A DNA stretch of 6,313 nucleotides from Bryobacterales bacterium (GTDB lineage: Bacteria > Cyanobacteriota > Vampirovibrionia > Obscuribacterales > Obscuribacteraceae): contig CAJCHQ010000447.1 of assembly GCA_903970295.1 (NCBI GenBank), forward strand, positions 1-6,313, given 5' to 3'. The notes beneath the pieces were generated by a model. The model was not told the origin of the DNA and searched no databases. It saw only the letters and a program-made list of their open reading frames with translations. This document shows, piece after piece, positions 1 to 5,864 of this stretch (position 1 is its first letter; each line of letters begins with the position of its first letter). The translations under genes were made by a program, and so were the position numbers.

Positions 1-943
1 CGACGGCTCGTTTGCCGACTTTGCCGGGGACCGGTGCATAGACGTCGGTATAAGAGAGATTGAGCAAAGCCATATCGAGAGCGGCCTTGGCTTTTTCCAC
101 AGCCGCCTGGGTGACTTTGACATGTTCAGCGTTTACCGCGATCTGTTTGTTCGCCGCTACCGCTGCTTGCACATTGCCTTTGGACTTGGTGACGCCGGCT
201 AAAGCCTGGCTGTAAGTGGCCTGAGCCTGAGCCAACCTGTCTTTGGATTGACCAAGCATGGTTTGGGTGGTGGCTTCTTGCGCTTGAGCAACTGTCAAAT
301 TGGTCTTGGCTTGATCGAATTGCTGACCAGCGATTGCTCCTGCTTTTACCAGCAATTGATAGCGCTTGTAGTCGAGTTCAGCTTGCTCGCGCGTCGCTAT
401 TTTTTCGGTCAATTGCGATTGCACTTGTTGAACATTTGCTTGGGCTTCAGCGATCGCTGCTTTGGCTGAAGCAACTCCAGCGTTTGCGTTGCCGACATCT
501 CCTTGCGATTGCAAAGTTTGGGCACTGGCTGAGCTCGTGGTTTGTTGCACTGCCGTTTGCGCTTCGGCGTTTTGTCTGACTGCCAGATCATAGTCGGCTC
601 GTGCTTGATCGACCGCGTTGGCAAAATCTCTGGGATCGAGCTTCAAAAGCAGTTGTCCGGCTTTTACAGTTTGATTGTCGGTGACATCCAGTTCCGTCAC
701 CGTCCCTTGCACGCGGCTGCTGATACTTGTCATATCACCATCTATATAAGCATCGTCAGTATCCACGTGGGTGGTGGCGTATTGCCACCAGAGCGATCCG
801 GCGATCATGAGGGCGGCAGAGAGCGATGTAGCGAGACTGAGCAGAAGTAATTTCTTGCGTGAGCGCTTGGGTTTGACGATGGCAGCAAATTCAGCTGTCG
901 GTGAGTGAACCGGGCGATTTTCCGTGGCAGTTTCAGTTTTCAT
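1..943 (-). CDS. EmrA/HlyD-family membrane fusion (periplasmic adaptor) protein, C-terminus beyond left edge
   Basis: Periplasmic adaptor of a tripartite efflux or secretion pump, linking an inner-membrane transporter to an outer-membrane channel. I translated 314 residues by hand from the ATG at 943. Residues 1-30 are a cytoplasmic tail ending in a basic stretch (KPKRSRKK). Residues 31-53 form one membrane segment. Residues 60-107 hold the EmrA-type signature (VDTDDAYIDGD, then VQGTV, VKAGQLLLKLDPRDF), the first half of the biotinyl-lipoyl-like domain. About 108-295 is an Ala/Gln-rich coiled-coil hairpin. Residues 296-314 (LSYTDVYAPVPGKVGKRAV) begin the second lipoyl half. The beta-barrel and C-terminus lie outside the window. 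The gene follows tetR by 7 bp, with an AAGGAG motif overlapping the tetR stop, so the two are probably co-transcribed and controlled by that repressor. The DDAY signature fits partners of MFS (EmrB/DHA2-type) exporters better than RND adaptors. The partner and substrate cannot be read here. Family assignment is firm. Confidence 0.93.
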   Translation of the reverse strand, partial: MKTETATENRPVHSPTAEFAAIVKPKRSRKKLLLLSLATSLSAALMIAGSLWWQYATTHVDTDDAYIDGDMTSISSRVQGTVTELDVTDNQTVKAGQLLLKLDPRDFANAVDQARADYDLAVRQNAEAQTAVQQTTSSASAQTLQSQGDVGNANAGVASAKAAIAEAQANVQQVQSQLTEKIATREQAELDYKRYQLLVKAGAIAGQQFDQAKTNLTVAQAQEATTQTMLGQSKDRLAQAQATYSQALAGVTKSKGNVQAAVAANKQIAVNAEHVKVTQAAVEKAKAALDMALLNLSYTDVYAPVPGKVGKRAV

Positions 944-959
944 GGTTTCCTCACTCCTT
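944..959 (-). promoter_or_regulatory. Ribosome binding site of the adaptor gene, overlapping the tetR stop codon
   Basis: Read on the minus strand, AAGGAG (959-954) lies in the last codons of tetR, directly before its TGA stop (953-951), and a second GAGG (952-949) overlaps the stop. The adaptor ATG follows at 943. Spacing is 10 nt from the first motif or 5 nt from the second. This arrangement supports the chosen start and suggests translational coupling of repressor and adaptor. The coupling is an inference. Confidence 0.6.
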
Positions 960-1682
960 GCATTTGCCGGGCAGGTCTTGGCCTTCTGGTGCGCGCCGCT
1001 TTTTTCTTTCTTCGTCGCTGAGAAGGCCATTCAATAAAATTTCTGCGTAATCTTCGGCGCGCCCGAGCAAAGGTCGAGTGTCACCGGAAAAATGGGCTGT
1101 GAAAATGGCGCCATACAAAAGCGCGCCCACCACTTCACTGACCGCATCCGGGGGCAGCTGTCGGACGATGCCTTCTGCGATTTTCTGGCGAATCACTTCG
1201 CGCCGGGGCGCCTGATATTTTTCGCGGTAGACGAAATAGGTCGATTTTTCTCGTTCCTTGAACTCGCTTCTTTCTTGAATGAAAAGTTCGATCAAGTCGC
1301 GATTGTCGTCGAAGAATTTGAAGTATGAGCGAATGGCAAAAACGATTTGATCGATCGGATCTTTGGTCGAGTACTTGTCACGCTCGAGCTGAGCCAGCAG
1401 GCGCTCGATGCCGCGATCGACGGCGGCGAAAAATAGGTCTTGTTTGGTGGGAAAATGGCGGTAGATAGTGCCCTTGCCAATTCCGAGTTCGTCGGCAATC
1501 ATTTGCACATCGCAGTTGGCATATCCGAACCGGGCAAAATAATGGGTGGCAGCTTGCAAAATGAGCTCCGAGCGTTGTTTCGATTCTTCCTCTTGACGCC
1601 GCGGACGACCGACAGTGCGATGAATGGTCTGTTCCTGTCCGGTAGAATTTGGCTCTGATTTTCGCGGGGCTGCGGCGCTCAT
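951..1682 (-). CDS. TetR/AcrR-family transcriptional repressor
   Basis: One-component regulator that binds DNA as a dimer and lets go when a small ligand fills its C-terminal pocket. It is 243 residues, slightly longer than the usual 190-220 because of a basic N-terminal tail (GRPRRQ at 25-30) and a charged C-terminal tail (SDEERKKRR at 222-230). The TetR DNA-binding domain spans about 36-83: helix 1 with AATHYFARFGYANC (44-57), then the helix-turn-helix VQMIADELGIGKGTIYRHF (59-77), a close match to the family pattern, followed by TKQDLF. The rest is the helical ligand and dimer domain; ELFIQERSEF (132-141) and VVGALLYGAIFTAHF (184-198) fit its core helices. The ATG at 1682 has GAGAGGG 8 nt upstream. 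It is the first gene of a minus-strand operon with the adaptor. A perfect palindrome 21 bp before the start suggests autoregulation and repression of the efflux genes. The ligand is unknown. Confidence 0.95.
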   Translation of the reverse strand: MSAAAPRKSEPNSTGQEQTIHRTVGRPRRQEEESKQRSELILQAATHYFARFGYANCDVQMIADELGIGKGTIYRHFPTKQDLFFAAVDRGIERLLAQLERDKYSTKDPIDQIVFAIRSYFKFFDDNRDLIELFIQERSEFKEREKSTYFVYREKYQAPRREVIRQKIAEGIVRQLPPDAVSEVVGALLYGAIFTAHFSGDTRPLLGRAEDYAEILLNGLLSDEERKKRRAPEGQDLPGKCKE

Positions 1683-1703
1683 GTTTAAGACCCTCTCATT
1701 ATT

Positions 1704-1721
1704 GGACGGACTCGTCCGTCC
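1704..1721. promoter_or_regulatory. Probable TetR operator (perfect 8+2+8 palindrome)
   Basis: GGACGGAC, a TC spacer, then GTCCGTCC: a perfect inverted repeat with 8-bp arms. It contains the GAC(N)GAC..GTC(N)GTC type of symmetry common in TetR-family operators. It sits 21 bp upstream of the tetR start codon, where a bound repressor would block the minus-strand promoter or its early transcript. It is 76 bp upstream of the plus-strand start at 1798, so control of that divergent gene is possible but less certain. An AT-rich TATTCT (1733-1728, minus) next to it could be a -10 element, though I see no good -35. The palindrome is seen directly; binding by the neighbouring TetR protein is inferred. 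Confidence 0.72.
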
Positions 1722-1797
1722 GCAAATAGAATAGACGATAGGGGGCGGTTGTGGTTTCTTCTTGGCTGCTAATTAATCTTTATTCTGAGGTGCGGTC

Positions 1798-2271
1798 ATG
1801 GCTCAGTCTGGTTACCATAATCGGGTCGCAATTTTCATCTCCTGGCAGGGGCACGTGATCAGAAAATCTCTTTTCCTAGTCTCTTGGTCGCTCATTTTTC
1901 TCACCATCCTGGCAGCTTCCCCGGTTCTGGCCCAGGGCATGGGTCGCATGATGGGCATGGGCGGACGTGGAGGCGGGGGGCGCAGTAAACAGTCGGGTCC
2001 GTCAACGACTGTTGATCCCACCCTCGAGCACTTCAATCCTTTCGCCCCGGATGCTGACCCGATCGAAGGGATAAATCCGCGGACTGACGCGATGGAGAAG
2101 TTCATATACGGGCGAATCGACGCCAAAATGGCAATCGAAGCCCGTGTCGAGCGTCTGGAAAAGAAGTTGATTCCCTACGATCATCATGCCGCGAAGCAAG
2201 AGATGAAAAAACGTGTGGACCGCCTGTGGTCCGTGCTCGCTTCTGCCAACAAACCCGTAGAACGAGAATAG
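1798..2271 (+). CDS. Small exported protein with Gly/Met-rich segment and charged C-terminal helices, function unknown
   Basis: I do not recognise a named family. As read from the ATG (GAGGTG 5 nt upstream, a good ribosome site) it has 157 residues. A hydrophobic segment at about 25-41 after basic IRK, ending SPVLAQ (41-46), looks like a Sec signal peptide cut after VLA or VLAQ. The mature part opens with a Gly/Met/Arg-rich stretch (QGMGRMMGMGGRGGGG, 46-61), then a polar Pro-containing linker (65-95). From 98 on it is strongly charged and helical: MEKFIYGRIDAKM, ARVERLEKKLIPY (115-127) and MKKRVDRLWSVL (136-147), which may form short coiled coils. The signal peptide is placed late for this start. 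An in-frame GTG at 1855 would give the usual length but has only AGGGG 3 nt away. The protein probably acts outside the cytoplasm, perhaps through helix-helix contacts. The ERLEKKL motif recalls small secreted proteins of Obscuribacterales (memory, not tested). Export is likely; function is open. Confidence 0.75.
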   Translation: MAQSGYHNRVAIFISWQGHVIRKSLFLVSWSLIFLTILAASPVLAQGMGRMMGMGGRGGGGRSKQSGPSTTVDPTLEHFNPFAPDADPIEGINPRTDAMEKFIYGRIDAKMAIEARVERLEKKLIPYDHHAAKQEMKKRVDRLWSVLASANKPVERE

Positions 2272-2359
2272 ATGCGCATTCGCTCAATAGAGAACGATCA
2301 ACTACGGGCAATTACAAGCAAACTTCGAGGCACTTACGAGCAACCAAAGGAATAAGAGC

Positions 2360-3301
2360 ATGGCAGCGGATGCAAAAAACGGTTTTCGCATTGGCAGACC
2401 GGTGGCTGACCTTCCGATCGAATTCGAATGGCAGACTGGTGATTGGGAAGTGCTTTTCGATCGACAAACTGCACTGGTCAAAGCTGATTTGAAAAGAGCG
2501 CATCACGAGGGTCGCGTCATTGTCTATATGAGTTGCTCGATTTCCAGTGTGGGCGGCGGTCATTTTGCCACCAATGTTGACGTGGCCGGCTCTATCGAGC
2601 GCACGCTCATGGCAAAATGGGGCGAACGCTTTTTCATTCTCAATCCTTCGCGGTATCAGATGGAGACCAAGGAAGGCACCGGTTTGATCATCCAGCACGC
2701 TGAAGCAATCAAGCGTGAAACTGGACGCAATATCGACCTGGATCATCTCATGCAAGTTTGCCCGCCCACGGGTGGAGATTACATGAGAATGTGGACGAGA
2801 GTGATGGTCGAGGATGAATACTATTCAGGACTGAACAAGATAATTCCCAATTGCGGCAATCTTCTCGATCTGATCTATTTCATCGGACCGACCGACGTCC
2901 AGCAATTTTTTCTCAGTGATTCGAAATCCCTGTCGCAAGCTGTGGAAATTTATTTTGCTCGCAAATACACACTGGACAGTGACTTCAAGCGAGATTTCGA
3001 TTGTCTCGAACCGGAAGGAATTTGTCGTCCGTTCAATCTAGATATTCCGGCCGAGCGTGATGCCTGGCAGCAAAGACGTCTGGATTTCTTCAAATACTAT
3101 GCCATCAAAGCTGGTACCAGCTTCAGTCTGGGTTGTCACGACGAATGGAACATCGCCGTCCTTCTCAATCAAAAGCGGCTTGCTAATCCGGATGTGTATG
3201 GCATAGGCGGACAGATCGCCATGTATTTCGATGGACGGCAGGTGGATTTAGGCAGCGCGAATTGCGCTGTCGCTCCCGGTTATTCGCGCAAAATCGGTTA
3301 A
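2360..3301 (+). CDS. Conserved-looking hypothetical protein, 313 residues, probably cytoplasmic
   Basis: I do not recognise this protein. The ATG has AAAGGAA 7 nt upstream. There is no signal peptide or membrane segment. Residues 53-61 (VIVYMSCSI) look like a buried beta strand followed by a Gly-rich turn (SSVGGGH, 62-68). An Asn/Asp-containing helix follows (NVDVAGSIERTLMAKWG, 72-88), then another strand ending in Pro (RFFILNP, 90-96), a pattern compatible with a Rossmann-like alpha/beta fold. The stretch CPPTGGDYMRMWTRVMVEDE (134-153) is rich in polar and aromatic residues and could hold active-site residues. The C-terminal half is rich in aromatic and charged residues (FFKYYAIKAGTSFSLGCHDEW, 243-263). 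There are seven cysteines but no metal-binding CxxC. The strand-helix-strand start loosely recalls nucleoside deoxyribosyltransferase-like proteins, but key residues are not convincing, so I do not assign it. The gene lies 88 bp after the exported-protein gene and converges on the repeat-protein gene. Confidence 0.82.
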   Translation: MAADAKNGFRIGRPVADLPIEFEWQTGDWEVLFDRQTALVKADLKRAHHEGRVIVYMSCSISSVGGGHFATNVDVAGSIERTLMAKWGERFFILNPSRYQMETKEGTGLIIQHAEAIKRETGRNIDLDHLMQVCPPTGGDYMRMWTRVMVEDEYYSGLNKIIPNCGNLLDLIYFIGPTDVQQFFLSDSKSLSQAVEIYFARKYTLDSDFKRDFDCLEPEGICRPFNLDIPAERDAWQQRRLDFFKYYAIKAGTSFSLGCHDEWNIAVLLNQKRLANPDVYGIGGQIAMYFDGRQVDLGSANCAVAPGYSRKIG

Positions 3302-3324
3302 CCGCTCAGGGCTTATTGCCCGAG
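3295..3324. other. Palindrome and hairpin at the convergent gene ends
   Basis: CGGTTAACCG (3295-3304) is a perfect 10-bp palindrome spanning the stop codon of the plus-strand gene. It is followed at once by a hairpin: CTC-A-GGGC (3305-3312), loop TTATT, GCCC-GAG (3318-3324), a 7-bp stem with one bulged A that covers the stop codon of the minus-strand gene. It lies where a two-way terminator would be useful, but no T run follows on either strand. It may slow convergent transcription or protect 3' ends, or be chance. Confidence 0.3.
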
Positions 3325-5490
3325 GGTGCCGTCGGCATGAATAAGCATCTTCGTCCCGTTATCCTGCGTTATGGTCCAATCGCCGGTATTAGGATCGACT
3401 GTTGGTGCAGCGGCAAAGATTGTCTCGCCACTGGCGAATTTGGCGTGATATTTATTATCTGCTGCTTTGCTGAGAATCGAATTTAGGCTTTGCCCGTCCG
3501 GACTGATGCTGATCTGATTGATGGCGCCGCTGGCATCGTAACCGAACTGGGTGATAAAACCATTCGACCCCCGCTCCATAGTGATGCGTTGTTTATCATC
3601 GAAACCCATGGACACACCATTGTTGTTGGCGGCGACCAGATTGTTCTTAGCATCGTAGAACTTTGCATTGCCGTCAGGCGTAAAGACGTTTTTTTCCTTA
3701 CTCCCGTGCGTGTATGTCACAGTGCCATCGGCTCCAACATCAATGTTGGTGATAATCTTTGCAGGGTCTGTTTCGGGTTTAGCCGCATCCACCCAATTAC
3801 CGCTGCCGTCCTTGGTCAAGGTCTTGCCGTTGCGGTCCGTGAACGAGGCTAAAGAACCATCGGCGCTTCTATTCGCGAAAGCGTGAGATCCGTTGGGGTA
3901 GTCGACTTCGACAACTTGACTGGTGCCATTGAATTTCTTGGTCTTAACAGTGGCGTCACCGGTCTGCTTCGAATCATCGTAATCAGGATAGTTGGTGACG
4001 GTACCATCGTCGTTTAACGTGTCATAGGCTTTGCCCGTGCGATTGACGGTGATTGTCCCAGTCGCATCCATATCGATGTTGGTTGCCTTGCCCGTTGCCG
4101 GATCAGCAATAGCTTTACCAGTGCTGTCTTTAACGTCGAATGTACCTTGGGCATTCTTAGTGTAAACGTTGCCGCTGGCGTCAGTTGCGCTGGTCACATT
4201 TTCGTTTGCATCGCGCTGCACGGTCATCTTGGTTTTTCCATCTGACAGATCGGCCTCGATCGGTTTGCCCGCGGCATCTGTTGTCACTGTCGTCTGATCG
4301 GTAGTCTCTATTGTCGTGGCTTGAGCCGTACCGCGAGAGATGATCACATTGCCGTGTGTATCCATGTCGACACTGGTTATCGGGCCGGCGGCGGTGTCTG
4401 GAATTGGCTGATTGTTCTTATCGGTAGCAGTCCATTTGGTACCATCTGTAGTGGCATAGGTATTGCCGTTGTAATCGGTCAATGACGTCACTTTGCCATT
4501 GGCATCGCGTGTGGCGACGCTGTTGGTTTTGCCATCAGGATAGAGGATCTCGACCGCTTTTCCATTGGCATCCAATCCGACCTTGCTGCCATCTGCGTTG
4601 TCCTGTGCGGTTTTCGCCTGAGCCGAATGATGCAGCGTGTCGCCGGATGCTGGTGTCTGATTCCGGGGTTGATCGTCGGTGGGGATCTTCAAAGTATCGC
4701 CGGCTTTCATGTGCTTGGCGCGTTTGAGGAAGTCGGCGTACGACTCGTCGCCCTGTTTATTTGCAGTGTAGATAGAGTGAACTTTGGCTTCGACGTCTTG
4801 ATCTTTGACGTCAGTGGCACCAGTGACACCGCGGAGATAGTCTTTGGCTGCCCACCAGACTGTGTCGTTGCCGTGACCAGTTTGGTCTCTCAAAGTGTAG
4901 GTCATCGAGTTGTCGGCATTTTTCGTGTAAGTACGGCCGTTCGGACCATATTGCACTGTGCTGCCGTCGGCTGGCGGAGTGGAGCCGGTCTGAGTTCTCG
5001 GCGCGGGTGGAGGAGTGGCATCGGACTGTGGCTTTTGCCCCGGTTGCGGGGTGGCATCCATCTTGGGCTGCGGCGCTGGCGAAGCACTGCCGTCGGCCGG
5101 CGTAGGAAAACCGGTTGCCCTTGTAAATCCGGGATCGACTTGCGCTTGTGTTTTTGGATCAAAGTAGGGGCCGGCCAGGTCGGACGCACCTACGTAAGTC
5201 AACTGATTATTTTTATTCGTATTCTGGAAGTAGATGGCACCAGCGTCTTCGCCCACTACAGTCAAGCCGGGCAATACTTTGTCGGCTTGCATTTTTTGAT
5301 TGACAAGTGCCAGGTCGGCTTGAAAAGTCGTATTTTTAAGGGGGTCATTGCCGCCCCCATCCTTTCCATACAAGGCTTCCATGTCTTTGTAGAGTTTAGA
5401 CCCGTCGATTTTTGCGCCGGTGCTTTTAGACAACGCGTCGACGTCGGCAAGGACAGCATTCAATTCTGGTTTATTTGGATCTGCGCCCAT
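3313..5490 (-). CDS. Large Asp/Asn/Gly-rich repeat protein with LysM-like segment and Rhs-like repeats
   Basis: 725 residues; no exact family recognised. Order: an N-terminal domain of unknown type (1-125); a Pro/Ala/Thr/Gln-rich linker (128-178) with two PADGS copies; a LysM-like segment (about 195-270; DTVWWAAKDYLRG, VEAKVHSIYTAN, then MKAGDTLKIP, like the family's end '.pGd.L.IP'); a short linker; then diverged repeats to the end. Three repeats align from 313, 411 and 527: VEILYPDGKT / IEADLSDGKT / VEVDYPNGSH; then TSLTDYNGNTY / TSATDASGNVY / ASFTDRNGKTL; then ITSVDMD / ATNIDMD / ITNIDVG. A shorter fourth unit has FGYDASGAINQISISPDG, similar to Rhs/YD repeats. This pattern predicts a beta-rich, surface-type structure, and the LysM-like part suggests binding to glycan or cell wall. 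There is no Sec signal at the N-terminus and no membrane segment, so export, if any, uses another route. AGAGG lies 9 nt before the ATG. Its stop faces that of the neighbour across 11 bp. No toxin domain is recognised at the C-terminus. Confidence 0.9.
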   Translation of the reverse strand: MGADPNKPELNAVLADVDALSKSTGAKIDGSKLYKDMEALYGKDGGGNDPLKNTTFQADLALVNQKMQADKVLPGLTVVGEDAGAIYFQNTNKNNQLTYVGASDLAGPYFDPKTQAQVDPGFTRATGFPTPADGSASPAPQPKMDATPQPGQKPQSDATPPPAPRTQTGSTPPADGSTVQYGPNGRTYTKNADNSMTYTLRDQTGHGNDTVWWAAKDYLRGVTGATDVKDQDVEAKVHSIYTANKQGDESYADFLKRAKHMKAGDTLKIPTDDQPRNQTPASGDTLHHSAQAKTAQDNADGSKVGLDANGKAVEILYPDGKTNSVATRDANGKVTSLTDYNGNTYATTDGTKWTATDKNNQPIPDTAAGPITSVDMDTHGNVIISRGTAQATTIETTDQTTVTTDAAGKPIEADLSDGKTKMTVQRDANENVTSATDASGNVYTKNAQGTFDVKDSTGKAIADPATGKATNIDMDATGTITVNRTGKAYDTLNDDGTVTNYPDYDDSKQTGDATVKTKKFNGTSQVVEVDYPNGSHAFANRSADGSLASFTDRNGKTLTKDGSGNWVDAAKPETDPAKIITNIDVGADGTVTYTHGSKEKNVFTPDGNAKFYDAKNNLVAANNNGVSMGFDDKQRITMERGSNGFITQFGYDASGAINQISISPDGQSLNSILSKAADNKYHAKFASGETIFAAAPTVDPNTGDWTITQDNGTKMLIHADGTLGQ
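3634..4554 (-). repeat. Three diverged protein repeats of about 100-115 residues inside the 725-residue protein
   Basis: Residues 313 to about 619 hold three copies of one unit, with starts spaced 98 and 116 residues apart. Shared marks in order are: hydrophobic-E-x-x-Y/L-P/S-D/N-G; R-D/S-A-N/D-G-x-V/L-T/A-S-x-T-D-x-N/S-G-x-T/V-Y/L; a variable middle with W or F; I/A-T-N/S-I/V-D-M/V; and G-T/N-V/I-T/I. The nucleotide sequences have diverged, so the duplication is old or under little homogenisation. Copies one and two lack length changes between these marks, and copy three carries insertions after the aligned core. Confidence 0.7.
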
Positions 5491-5616
5491 TTCAGGAGAC
5501 CTCTACTTATTGGTTAGGAAAGTGCGGATTGCACCACTTAATTGACTGCGTCATTTGACCCTTATATACACATTCTTCCAAAAATATCGGGGCTCTGACG
5601 TTCGCGGCTGGCTCAC

Positions 5617-5678
5617 GATTAGTTGCCGTATCTAATCACTCACGCATCACGAGCATTGTCGGTGTTGGCGTCGATTAG
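5617..5678. repeat. GATTAG inverted and direct short repeats
   Basis: GATTAG at 5617-5622 pairs with CTAATC at 5632-5637 (6-bp arms, 9-nt loop), and GATTAG occurs again at 5673-5678, 56 bp after the first copy. Both GATTAG copies are preceded by C. The group lies upstream of the repeat-protein gene (minus strand), at a distance where regulator sites could sit. Six-base repeats in 60 bp can arise by chance. Confidence 0.3.
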
Positions 5679-5796
5679 AGGCATGGTGAAACTACGAAGA
5701 TTTCAACATTTAAGATTTGTGCAAAACAGTCCTGTAATCATCTTCCAGTAAGCGATTACGCAATTTTCAGGGAATCCCGACAAAGATTAATTATGG

Positions 5797-5822
5797 AAAA
5801 AACGAAAAGCCTGCGACAAGCC
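5797..5822 (-). terminator. Probable rho-independent terminator of the DEAD-box helicase gene
   Basis: On the minus strand, GGCTTG (5822-5817), loop TCG, CAGGCT (5813-5808) can form a 6-bp stem with two G-U pairs. It is followed by a T-rich tail: TTT, CG, then six Ts (5802-5797). It begins 43 bp after the helicase stop codon. The stem is short and the T run is interrupted, so this is a moderate call. Confidence 0.45.
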
Positions 5823-5864
5823 GAAATATAGCACCCACACAAGCCTGTGCCAGTCGATTTTAGT

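Larger units (their letters stand above)
5491..5864. other. Intergenic region between repeat-protein gene and helicase gene
   Basis: This 374-bp stretch holds no supportable gene. It must contain the minus-strand promoter and leader of the repeat-protein gene; the AGAGG ribosome site is at 5504-5500. An AT-rich TATATA (5563-5568), about 75 bp before the start codon, could be a -10 element, but no convincing -35 lies upstream. Short repeats (5617-5678) and a probable helicase-gene terminator (5797-5822) are listed separately. I see no tRNA fold or known riboswitch pattern. Confidence 0.5.

Noticed and set aside
248..850. Plus-strand open frames across the adaptor gene
   Set aside because: They are antisense to an unmistakable EmrA-type protein and have Leu/Cys-rich products with no motif.
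2312..2755. 147-codon minus-strand open frame over the start of the 313-residue gene
   Set aside because: It overlaps a better gene with a good ribosome site, and its product shows no family features.
3253..3269. CAGCGC-GAATT-GCGCTG hairpin near the end of the 313-residue gene
   Set aside because: A perfect 6-bp stem, but it lies inside coding sequence, has no T run after it and ends about 30 nt before the stop codon. Likely chance or coding constraint.
3313..5490. Polymorphic toxin (Rhs/CDI) reading of the repeat protein
   Set aside because: No RHS core end motif, no recognisable C-terminal toxin domain, and no small immunity gene directly downstream; the next gene is convergent.
1..5490. 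Secretion link between the adaptor gene and the repeat protein
   Set aside because: HlyD-family adaptors can serve protein export, but the DDAY signature and TetR partner point to small-molecule efflux, and the two genes are 2.4 kb apart in separate transcripts.
4627..5517. 296-codon open frame on the plus strand opposite the repeat-protein gene
   Set aside because: It is antisense to a gene with clear protein repeats, and its product is a Val/Gly/Arg/Cys-rich string without domain pattern. The opposite frame stays open because of the coding bias of the real gene.
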